From the NCBI GenBank assembly GCA_023381535.1, contig JAMCSN010000236.1, positions 15,401 to 79,400 on the forward strand: a stretch of DNA of 64,000 bases, read 5' to 3'. The position numbers were made by a program, and so were the translations under genes. The DNA is from Bacteroidota bacterium (GTDB taxonomy: Bacteria; Bacteroidota; Ignavibacteria; Ignavibacteriales; Melioribacteraceae). This document shows positions 52,856 through 60,626 of this stretch, piece by piece (position 1 is the first letter of the stretch; each line of letters begins with the position of its first letter). Below the pieces are notes generated by a model, which ran no database searches, was not told the origin of the DNA, and saw nothing but the letters and a program-made list of their open reading frames with translations.

Positions 52856-55030
52856 ATGAAAATACTAAACCAACTCAACGAAGAACAGCAAAAAGCCGTT
52901 CAGTATAATTCAGGTCCGCACATGATTGTAGCCGGTGCAGGATCGGGAAAAACGCGTGTTTTAACGCATAAAATAGCTTTTTTGATCGAAAAAGGTATGG
53001 AGCCGTCAACCATTTTGGCGCTTACTTTTACGAACAAAGCAGCAAAGGAAATGAAAGAGAGAATCCGCGGTCTGATCGGTCGCAAAGCCGAGGAACTCTG
53101 GATGGGAACCTTTCACTCCATTTTTGCCCGCATCTTAAGAATTGAATCGGATAAACTTCAATACCGCCCAAACTTTTCAATTTATGATCGTGAAGATTCT
53201 AGTTCGCTTGTCAGCAACATCATGCAAATTTTGAACATCAATTTGGAAAACCTAACTCCGAACGGCGTTCAGCATAGAATAAGCTTTTTGAAAAACCAAA
53301 TGATAACACCGGAAGATTTTTCAAAAAATTCTGCGGTAACAATCTCCGACAAAAGATTTGTTGAAATTTACGCCGAGTACAATAAACGTTTGTTCGAAAA
53401 CAATGCGATGGATTTTGACGACTTGCTCTTGAAACCGATTGAACTGTTTGAAGGGAACGAGAAAGTATTTAGCAAATACAAAAAAATGTTCAAGTACATT
53501 TTGGTTGATGAATATCAGGATACGAATAAGGCTCAGTACGAATTGTTGAAACTCTTAAGTCCGAATAAAGACAGGGTTTGTGTTGTTGGCGATGATGCTC
53601 AGAGTATTTACAGCTGGCGTGGAGCAGAAATTAAAAATATGCTCAACTTCAAAAAAGATTTTAAAGGATCAAAACTTTTTCGCCTTGAACAAAATTATCG
53701 ATCAACTAAAACTATCCTCGCTGCGGCAGATTCTGTAATCAAAAATAATACGGGACAAATTCCGAAAACTTTGTGGACGGAAAATAATGACGGGGAAGAA
53801 CTCTCGATCATCAGAGCGTCCGATGAAAAAGATGAAGCGTTTCAAATTGCCAAAAGAATAAAGAAAGAAATTTCTTCTCGTAAACTTTCTCTCAATGATA
53901 TTGCAATTTTTTATAGAATAAACTCTCAATCGCGTGCTTTGGAAGACGCATTGCGCCGCGAAAAAATTCCGTACAAAATAGTCGGCGGTGTGGAATTCTA
54001 TAGAAGAAAAGAAGTTAAGGACATACTTGCGTACTTGAGAATTATCTCAAATCAGAATGACGAAGAAAGTCTGCTTCGCATCATGAATTTTCCTCAGCGG
54101 GGCATCGGAAATACATCGATTACAAAGATGATTGCATTTGCCCGCAAATTAAATCTATCGCTCTTTGCAACTATGGCCCGCGTGTTCGAAGTGATTGAAG
54201 TGAAAGAGAGAATCCAAAAAAATGTTAAGCAATTCAAATTGTTGCTTGATAAATATATCGGTTTGAAAGAAAAACTTTCGATTGGAGAATTAACTGCTGC
54301 CCTGGTTGATGAGTTGGCAATTGTTAGGGTTTACAAAGAAGAGGGTACTCCGGAATCAAAAGCTCGTTATGATAACATTCAAGAATTGGTCTCTGCTGTT
54401 CAAGAATACAGTAAATCCAATCCAGATGCTACAATGGATGATTTTCTTTCCGAAGTCTCGCTGGTTGCCGGCGTGGATATGTATGATGAAAAAGCTAATG
54501 CCGTAACACTGATGACAATTCACAGCGCGAAGGGACTTGAGTTCCCGATTGTTTTTGTTACAGGCTGCGAAGAAGATATTTTTCCGCTAAGCCCAAAGTT
54601 TGATAATGATTCAAGATTAGAAGAAGAACGGAGACTATTTTATGTAGCGCTGACCCGTGCAAAAGAAAAAGTGTTCCTTAGTTACGCGCGTTCACGTTAT
54701 CGTTTCGGAGAAGTTGCTTATCAAAGTAAATCTAGATTTTTGGATGAACTAGACGAATCGACATACGAAGAAGTAAATGGTGCCGGTGGAAAGAAAGCCG
54801 GTAGGAAAAAGAAAGCGTTCTATGATGAGTTCTACCAGGAAAGTTACGATGACTTTGATCAAGATAGAAGGTCGTTACGTGTCGGCAGCCGTGTTACCCA
54901 TGCTGTTTTTGGTATGGGAAAAATTCTTCAGATAATTGGAACGGGCGACATGCAAAGAGTTACCATTGCATTTGAACAGCATGGCACTAAGCAACTGCTT
55001 TCTAAGTTTGCCAATTTAAAATTAGTTTAA
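52856..55030 (+). CDS. pcrA: UvrD/PcrA superfamily 1 DNA helicase
   Basis: 724-residue 3'-5' helicase. Walker A GAGSGKTRV near residue 25, motif II VDEYQDTNKAQ (~215), motif III VVGDDAQSIYSWRGA, motif IV QNYRST, motif V TIHSAKGLEFPIVF and motif VI YVALTRAKE. The Tyr-Ser-Trp of motif III and overall length match PcrA. The tail (~640-724) carries the PcrA-type RNAP-interaction-like module with GSRVTHAVFGMGKI. Acts in excision repair and removal of stalled complexes. Confidence 0.95.
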   Translation: MKILNQLNEEQQKAVQYNSGPHMIVAGAGSGKTRVLTHKIAFLIEKGMEPSTILALTFTNKAAKEMKERIRGLIGRKAEELWMGTFHSIFARILRIESDKLQYRPNFSIYDREDSSSLVSNIMQILNINLENLTPNGVQHRISFLKNQMITPEDFSKNSAVTISDKRFVEIYAEYNKRLFENNAMDFDDLLLKPIELFEGNEKVFSKYKKMFKYILVDEYQDTNKAQYELLKLLSPNKDRVCVVGDDAQSIYSWRGAEIKNMLNFKKDFKGSKLFRLEQNYRSTKTILAAADSVIKNNTGQIPKTLWTENNDGEELSIIRASDEKDEAFQIAKRIKKEISSRKLSLNDIAIFYRINSQSRALEDALRREKIPYKIVGGVEFYRRKEVKDILAYLRIISNQNDEESLLRIMNFPQRGIGNTSITKMIAFARKLNLSLFATMARVFEVIEVKERIQKNVKQFKLLLDKYIGLKEKLSIGELTAALVDELAIVRVYKEEGTPESKARYDNIQELVSAVQEYSKSNPDATMDDFLSEVSLVAGVDMYDEKANAVTLMTIHSAKGLEFPIVFVTGCEEDIFPLSPKFDNDSRLEEERRLFYVALTRAKEKVFLSYARSRYRFGEVAYQSKSRFLDELDESTYEEVNGAGGKKAGRKKKAFYDEFYQESYDDFDQDRRSLRVGSRVTHAVFGMGKILQIIGTGDMQRVTIAFEQHGTKQLLSKFANLKLV

Positions 55031-55065
55031 TCACTCATTAATAATAATTCGGAGAAAATGAATAA

Positions 55066-56112
55066 ATGAAAATCGGAGTACTGACTGGTGGAGGGGATTG
55101 TCCGGGGTTGAACGCGGTTATCCGCGCAGTCGTGAGAAAATCTATCCAAGATGGTCATGAAATAGTTGGCATCAAGGAAGGCTGGCGAGGAATACTTGAG
55201 AAAAATTTCGTTCCATTGAATAGAGATTCTGTTTCCGGAATCCTTCATCGCGGCGGAACTATTTTGGCTACTTCGAGAACTAACGTTTATAAAATTCCGA
55301 ACGGCGAAGCAACTGTAATTAAGAATATGAGCGAAGCTGGGATGGATGCACTAGTTGCTATCGGCGGTGAAGACACACTTGGTATTGCAGCTAAACTTTT
55401 CAAAGCCGGATTAAAAGTTGTCGGCGTTCCCAAAACGATCGATAACGATTTATACGGAACGGATTTTACTTTTGGTTTCGATACTGCCGTTAACATTGCA
55501 ACAGAAGCCATCGACAGACTTCACACAACTGCTGAATCGCATAACCGCGTAATAGTTGTTGAAGTTATGGGAAGACACGCCGGTTGGATTGCGGTTTATT
55601 CCGGTATTGCAGGCGGCGCGGATATTATCCTAATCCCAGAAAAACCTTTCGATATTGAAGAAGTTAGTTCAGTTTTAAAGAAGAGACATTCAGAAGGCAG
55701 AAGCTTCAGCATTGTTGTAGTTTCCGAAGGTGCAAAACTTCAAACCGAAGAGAAGACTGACAAAGATGGATCATTCATCTTGAGCAGTATGAAAACGGAT
55801 TCGTTCGGACATGTAAGGTTAGGCGGTATCGGAAATGTTCTTGCCGAAGAAATCGAAAAGAGAACCGGGTTTGAAACCCGCTCTACAGTGCTTGGTCATA
55901 TTCAACGAGGCGGAAGTCCAACTGCGTTCGATAGAGTTCTTGGAACTCGTTTTGGAATTTTTGCAGCAGAACTAGTTGAAAAAGGCAATTGGGGAAAGAT
56001 GGCTGCGCTGAAAGGAACTGAAATTGTTGCTGTTAGTTTAGAAGAAGCCGTTGGGCAATTAAAAACAGTGGATCTGAATTTGTTCAACGTTGCAAGCACG
56101 TTCTTCGGATGA
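55066..56112 (+). CDS. pfp: Phosphofructokinase, group III, pyrophosphate-type active site
   Basis: 348-residue group III phosphofructokinase. It begins GVLTGGGDCPGLNAVIR. The phospho-donor loop reads GGEDT (100-104): Asp at the position of E. coli Gly104; and K123 in PKTIDNDL replaces the Gly seen in ATP enzymes. Asp here is the known marker for pyrophosphate use. Substrate-binding motifs include EVMGRHAGWIA and LGHIQRGGSPTAFDR. It converts fructose 6-phosphate to the 1,6-bisphosphate and may run reversibly. Starts 35 bases after pcrA; ends in a terminator. Confidence 0.88.
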   Translation: MKIGVLTGGGDCPGLNAVIRAVVRKSIQDGHEIVGIKEGWRGILEKNFVPLNRDSVSGILHRGGTILATSRTNVYKIPNGEATVIKNMSEAGMDALVAIGGEDTLGIAAKLFKAGLKVVGVPKTIDNDLYGTDFTFGFDTAVNIATEAIDRLHTTAESHNRVIVVEVMGRHAGWIAVYSGIAGGADIILIPEKPFDIEEVSSVLKKRHSEGRSFSIVVVSEGAKLQTEEKTDKDGSFILSSMKTDSFGHVRLGGIGNVLAEEIEKRTGFETRSTVLGHIQRGGSPTAFDRVLGTRFGIFAAELVEKGNWGKMAALKGTEIVAVSLEEAVGQLKTVDLNLFNVASTFFG

Positions 56113-56139
56113 TTCATTTACTAGTTTGAAAATTCTTTG

Positions 56140-56168
56140 GAGCCGCACGCCGCGGCTCTTTTTATTTT
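56140..56168 (+). terminator. Rho-independent terminator after the phosphofructokinase
   Basis: GAGCCGC (56140-56146) with GCGGCTC, loop ACGCC, then a T-rich run. It closes the pcrA-pfp unit before the T9SS array. Confidence 0.85.
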
Positions 56169-56368
56169 AAATCAACTTAAAAGAGTTTTTTGCTTACTGT
56201 CGATTTAAAAGACACTTTATCCCAGTAATTAATTTTTAAAATACATTTTTCTTGATTATTGAAATTTAGAGCGTTAGTTTTCATACAGTTTCCAGCCGAT
56301 ATACAAAGAAAGAACATTGTAGATATTTGTTAAGAGTTTTATTCATAGGTTCTTTCAAAAAAATGTAC

Positions 56369-56402
56369 CAGCCGCAGTTTTACAATGTTAGAGAGGGTGC
56401 TT
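56369..56402 (+). promoter_or_regulatory. T9SS-unit leader, copy 1 (AGAGGGTGCTT)
   Basis: Begins CAGCCG and ends AGAGGGTGCTT (56392-56402) directly before ATG, the same 11-mer as at 56797-56807 and 60616-60626. Here it precedes only a 27-codon frame, so the unit it once served seems lost. Confidence 0.7.
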
Positions 56403-56486
56403 ATGAAACACTTCGTTTGTTTCATTCCTTATGCATCAAACCTCTTTAACCAGAACAGCAAAATATTTTGCAGCATTTATTTTTGA
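56403..56486 (+). pseudogene. Truncated first gene of the T9SS array
   Basis: A 27-codon frame begins at the ATG that follows the conserved leader and starts MKHFVCFIPY. It does not form a proper signal peptide and shows no further match. I read it as the degenerated start of a deleted T9SS-secreted protein, since a micropeptide gene follows 23 bases later exactly as after the two intact giant genes. Confidence 0.5.
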
Positions 56487-56508
56487 TTTTCTAAAAAGGT
56501 GTAATACC

Positions 56509-56598
56509 ATGAAGAGAATCACTGCGACGGTTTTTATAATGTCTCTGATTATCGTTGGTCTTGCCCTGTATGCATTTCATGTAATTTATTTTACATGA
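56509..56598 (+). CDS. Hydrophobic micropeptide, T9SS-array family, copy 1
   Basis: A 29-residue frame: MKRITATVFIMSLIIVGLAL then YAFHVIYFT. It is a single membrane-helix-like segment with a basic start and an aromatic tail, and aligns with copies 2 and 3 (60150, 63710), sharing ALYA, H and YF. The Cys of the other copies is Phe here. AAGGTG lies 7-8 bases upstream of the ATG. Most diverged copy, and its large partner gene is gone. Confidence 0.65.
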   Translation: MKRITATVFIMSLIIVGLALYAFHVIYFT

Positions 56599-56609
56599 AT
56601 GAGGCGAAT

Positions 56610-56690
56610 CTAAAAAGGTCATTTTCAAATGTTGCTATTGCTAATTTATACCGGAATCGAAACTCTTTGGCTACTGAAATACCTTTTTAG
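56610..56690 (+). terminator. Broken terminator of array unit 1
   Basis: CTAAAAAGGT (56610-56619) and ACCTTTTTAG (56681-56690) are exact reverse complements but lie about 60 bases apart. The left arm reads AAAAAGGTCAT as in the terminators of units 2 and 3. An insertion or decay probably separated the arms. Confidence 0.45.
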
Positions 56691-56757
56691 AGTAGACTCA
56701 TGAATTGAAATTAGCAGACAATTAGCAAGTAGTAAAGTTTTTGGTTCTTTACTGAAA

Positions 56758-56807
56758 ACAGCCGACAGCCGAAACAAAATATTTTATAAACCTCAAAGAG
56801 GGTGCTT
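56758..56807 (+). promoter_or_regulatory. T9SS-unit leader, copy 2
   Basis: ACAGCCGACAGCCGAAACAA, then an AT-rich stretch, then AGAGGGTGCTT (56797-56807) abutting the ATG of the first giant gene. The CAGCC-ACAGCCGAAA element and the 11-mer recur at 60572-60626. The 11-mer holds a GAGGG ribosome-binding site. Confidence 0.8.
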
Positions 56808-59800
56808 ATGAAAAACAAATTAACTTTTTTGGCGTTGCTCTTACTTGTCATAACGAGTATGAGTTTTGCACAACCTTATTACGTCAACGATGCTTCTACA
56901 GCTGGTGACGTATACACAAGTGCCGTAGGAAATGACGCCAATCCAGGAACAGCCGCTGCTCCATTTTTAACAATCAATCATGCAATATCCATTGCATCGT
57001 CTGGTGATATTATTTATGTTGATGTTGGAACTTACGCTGAAACGGTGTTGGTCACTAAAGCTCTTACGTTTAGAGGCGCGAGATATGGCGTTGATGCAAG
57101 AGGTCGAGTAGGAAATGAATCGATTATTTCTTCCAGTAATGCAAGCGGTTCAATTCAAATTGGGCCTGTTGCCGGAACAGTTAACATTGATGGTTTTCAA
57201 GTCAGCGGTCCGCCGGCAAAAGCTCTTCAAGTTACCGGTGTAACTACAAACGTTATTGTAAGAAGTAATATTTTTGACTCTGCAACCGCAGATGGAATTA
57301 ATCTTTTCCGGGCGCAGAATGCAACTGTAGAATATAACTGGGTTAAAGGAGCCGTCACTAGCGGCATAACCGCTGGTGACGACAACGGTACTCCATCAAC
57401 GTTGGACGGTGTTCTTACAACTGCAACAATTCGTTACAACAAAATTCAAAACTCGCAATATGGTATAACCGGTTATCAAACAGGCAGCACAATTTCTTAC
57501 AATGAAGTAATTGGTAATGCTACCGTAGGCGCTGGAATTGGCGGGCAATTCTATAACACAGTTATCTCTAACAATTCGGTTCATAGTTATACTAATGGTG
57601 CAGGTATTGCATTTAATCCATACCCGCCTAACAGAGCCGATTCTCATGATGTTACCGCAACTTTTAATAGGGTGTATGATAATTCTGCCGGCATATATGT
57701 TAATCAAGCGTTAGCAGGTACCAATATTTCTGTTAACTCTAATAACATAACAGGTAACACATCTTATGGTGCAGCAATGGATGCAGGTTCTTCCGGTACA
57801 TTAGATGCTACGAATAATTGGTGGGGAAGTGCAAGCGGTCCGTATCAAGCTACAACAAACCCTTCAGGTACAGGTGACATTGTTTCAGCTAACGTAACCT
57901 ATGATCCTTGGTTTGGTAAAAATGTTACCCCAGAGTTATATGCTGTTGGAGTGAGTGTTGTCCCTAATTTTGTATTCACGGGAAGCGTCACAGGTAAAAA
58001 CTTACAAATTTCTACTAATACCGGTTTCACTGCCCTAGTGTTAAATAAAACCATAACTGGATCAAGTTACACATTCTCAAGTGGCGATTTAGTAGGTGCA
58101 TTAGCGGGAGGATATCAACTCTCCAACAATACCAATTATTATTGGAGGATTTATGATACAGGAACATCTTCTCTTCTAGAACCTCTTAATCCGCCGCCAC
58201 CCTTTGAAAATTATTATACATTTAAGACAGTAACTTCAGCCCAACTTAATCTCACTATGCCGACTAACGCAAGTACAGTTACTGGAGGAACAATCAACTT
58301 CAGTTGGTATACATTAGCATATGGAGTTCTTTTTGACTTGCAATATGATGATGATCCATTATTCGGTTCACCAACTACGATTGCTTCAGATTTATCAATT
58401 ACATATTACTCATTTGATGCAAGTTCTTTGACACCTGGTTCGACTTACAAGTGGAGAGTAATTGCGAAAACACCTGCTGGTGTTGTTACCAACTATTCTT
58501 CTATCTGGTCATTCACAATGTCAGGATTACCAACTCCTGTACCGTCTTATCCTATTGGAAACGCAACTGTCTATGTTACTTCTCCAACTTTATATTGGTA
58601 CTTAGGTACTTATAATACATCTGTTACATCCTACAATGTAAAATATTGGAGGAATACAGGTTCTTCCGATCCCGGATATCCACCTGCAGTTGCGCAATCA
58701 AATTTACAAGGTTCGTTCAATACCGGTTCTACTGATATGTATGCAACACTTACCGCTTCTTTAGACGCTGGATATACTTATAGCTGGCAAGTTCAATCTA
58801 CTAATGGTGTACAAACATCTGCTTGGTCTACAATAAAAACTTTTACAGTCTATAGTAGTACACCTACATCTGCCCCTGTTCCATATCCATCTTGGCCTGT
58901 TGGCGGAGCTACTTCATATATTAATCCTCCAACATTATATTGGTACCTTGGAACGTATGCAACTGGTTTGTACTTCTATGTTGAATGGTCGAGTGACGGA
59001 TTTGCAACAGTTGCCGGAAACTCCGGATGGTTCGCAGATAATTTGTATTATGCTTTACCAACTGCTTTAGCCTCAGGTACATATTCATGGCATGTTAAAT
59101 CAAGAATAGGCTTAGCCGGTTCAGAGTCAGCATATTCTTCTACAGCTACTTTTGTAATACCAACTTCTGCCTCGAGTAGCGCAACTGTTCCCGTCGTAAC
59201 ATATCCCACTGGAGGAGCTACAGTTTATGTTTTGAACCCGACTTTAGGCTGGTACGCATATTCAACATCAACATTAGAATTTCAAGTCAGAATTTCTACT
59301 ACCTCAAGTGTTGACGGTGATGGAATGCTTAGCAACCCATTGGCAGTATCTTCAACTTCATGGACGACATCAACATCTTTGGATGTTGCGTCTATTCCTT
59401 ATACATTAACAGCAGGTGCGCCATACTATTGGCAGGTTAGATCAAGACTTGTATCTACTCCGAGCGTTGTATCAGCCTGGTCATATGTAGCTAGTTTCGC
59501 CACCGCCGCCAGTTCCTCTGCTGTCGTTCCGTTAGCAGGAACTCCTAATTTTGGACAGCCGGTAAATAACACGATCGCAGTTTTGAATTGGAACCTGCCG
59601 GTTAAGAGTAGTTCCTATTTGAATTATGATGTTGAATTCTCGAAGAACTCTGATTTTTCTAATTCAACTGTTGTCAGGGATATTCCTGAAAAAGTAACAA
59701 GTCTCAATGGGTTAGACAAGAACTCGACCTATTACTGGCGTGTTCTTTCAAAGAATTCAACAGGATCAGTTTCAAATTATTCTCAAACGGCTTCTTTCAA

Positions 59801-60122
59801 TACAGGTACTACGACTGATGTGAAAGAAGATCAAGTAGTTCCAACCGAGTTCTCATTGTTGCAGAATTATCCGAATCCATTTAACCCAACTACTATAATC
59901 AAATTCTCAATTCCCAATTCTCAATTCGTAACTCTAAAAGTTTACGATATGCTTGGTAGGGAAGTAAAGACATTAATCAGTCAAGAGATGAATGCGGGAA
60001 CGCATACGATAAACTGGAACGCTGATAACAACTTAGGAAGCAAAATATCGAGCGGAATGTACGTTTACAGAATAACCGCGGGTAATTTTGTTTCAACTAA
60101 GAAAATGGTATTAATTAAATAA
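56808..60122 (+). CDS. Giant T9SS-secreted beta-helix / Fn3-like protein
   Basis: 1104 residues from ATG 56808, chosen by the conserved leader; a GTG two codons earlier is in frame. Signal peptide 1-22. Residues ~25-350 form a right-handed parallel beta-helix (DUF1565/pectate-lyase-like: YYVNDAST, GNDANPGTAAAPFLTI, many N-x-I repeats, ending NNWWGSASGP). From ~380 come fibronectin-III-like modules with Y-Y-W-R-V signatures, three of them starting (Y/W)P-(I/V/T)-G-x-A-T. A T9SS sorting domain closes the chain (~1025-1104: LLQNYPNPFNPTT, VYDMLGREVKTL, KKMVLIK). Likely a surface adhesin or glycan-binding protein. Confidence 0.92.
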   Translation: MKNKLTFLALLLLVITSMSFAQPYYVNDASTAGDVYTSAVGNDANPGTAAAPFLTINHAISIASSGDIIYVDVGTYAETVLVTKALTFRGARYGVDARGRVGNESIISSSNASGSIQIGPVAGTVNIDGFQVSGPPAKALQVTGVTTNVIVRSNIFDSATADGINLFRAQNATVEYNWVKGAVTSGITAGDDNGTPSTLDGVLTTATIRYNKIQNSQYGITGYQTGSTISYNEVIGNATVGAGIGGQFYNTVISNNSVHSYTNGAGIAFNPYPPNRADSHDVTATFNRVYDNSAGIYVNQALAGTNISVNSNNITGNTSYGAAMDAGSSGTLDATNNWWGSASGPYQATTNPSGTGDIVSANVTYDPWFGKNVTPELYAVGVSVVPNFVFTGSVTGKNLQISTNTGFTALVLNKTITGSSYTFSSGDLVGALAGGYQLSNNTNYYWRIYDTGTSSLLEPLNPPPPFENYYTFKTVTSAQLNLTMPTNASTVTGGTINFSWYTLAYGVLFDLQYDDDPLFGSPTTIASDLSITYYSFDASSLTPGSTYKWRVIAKTPAGVVTNYSSIWSFTMSGLPTPVPSYPIGNATVYVTSPTLYWYLGTYNTSVTSYNVKYWRNTGSSDPGYPPAVAQSNLQGSFNTGSTDMYATLTASLDAGYTYSWQVQSTNGVQTSAWSTIKTFTVYSSTPTSAPVPYPSWPVGGATSYINPPTLYWYLGTYATGLYFYVEWSSDGFATVAGNSGWFADNLYYALPTALASGTYSWHVKSRIGLAGSESAYSSTATFVIPTSASSSATVPVVTYPTGGATVYVLNPTLGWYAYSTSTLEFQVRISTTSSVDGDGMLSNPLAVSSTSWTTSTSLDVASIPYTLTAGAPYYWQVRSRLVSTPSVVSAWSYVASFATAASSSAVVPLAGTPNFGQPVNNTIAVLNWNLPVKSSSYLNYDVEFSKNSDFSNSTVVRDIPEKVTSLNGLDKNSTYYWRVLSKNSTGSVSNYSQTASFNTGTTTDVKEDQVVPTEFSLLQNYPNPFNPTTIIKFSIPNSQFVTLKVYDMLGREVKTLISQEMNAGTHTINWNADNNLGSKISSGMYVYRITAGNFVSTKKMVLIK

Positions 60123-60149
60123 CAATGTTTAATACTAGGAGAAAATAAA

Positions 60150-60242
60150 ATGAAAGCAATCAGCGCTCGGGTAATATTTGTTCTCGTAATAGCTGCGGTA
60201 GGGCTTGCCCTTTACGCATGTCATCAAGCATATTTTTCTTGA
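60150..60242 (+). CDS. Hydrophobic micropeptide, T9SS-array family, copy 2
   Basis: A 30-residue frame starting MKAISARVIFVLVIAAVG and ending LALYACHQAYFS. A basic start, one hydrophobic helix and a Cys-His tail; LYAC could serve as an atypical lipobox. The ribosome-binding site AGGAGA is 7 bases upstream. It lies 27 bases after the giant gene and is followed by a strong terminator. Its last 12 residues equal those of copy 3 although 5 of the codons differ, which argues for selection on the peptide. Confidence 0.8.
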   Translation: MKAISARVIFVLVIAAVGLALYACHQAYFS

Positions 60243-60262
60243 TTGAAAATAAATAGCAACTC

Positions 60263-60299
60263 AAAAAAGAGGTCATCGTTATGGTGACCTCTTTTTTTG
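60263..60299 (+). terminator. Rho-independent terminator of array unit 2
   Basis: AGAGGTCA (60268-60275) and TGACCTCT (60285-60292) make an 8-bp stem flanked by A-run and T-run. It follows the micropeptide stop by about 20 bases, so the giant gene and micropeptide share one transcript. Confidence 0.92.
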
Positions 60300-60573
60300 T
60301 CCTTTCTCTAGCAGATGAATTCTACTTCAGATTTATCTTAGAATTTCAAGGATTAAAAACTAAACCAATAAGATTTTTATTTATTAGGATAAATTATCCT
60401 TGACAATTATTTATAAAAGTATATTTTGCCCTATGATTTTTTACTTACACAGATAGATTGTATTATTTGTGTAGTTAATACCAGCCGAATAAACGAAGTA
60501 ACCTATTGAACTATTGATGGGTAGCAGTAAATAAGAAAAAATAAGAATTTGTTTTTGATCTTATTTTATTCAC

Positions 60574-60626
60574 AGCCAACAGCCGAAATAAAAAACAAAA
60601 TATATATTTTCATAGAGAGGGTGCTT
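60574..60626 (+). promoter_or_regulatory. T9SS-unit leader, copy 3
   Basis: AGCCAACAGCCGAAA (60574-60588), an AT-rich stretch, and AGAGGGTGCTT (60616-60626) abutting the ATG of the second giant gene. Same order and spacing type as copy 2. The 274 bases between the unit-2 terminator and this element should hold the promoter; no other structure was recognised there. Confidence 0.8.
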
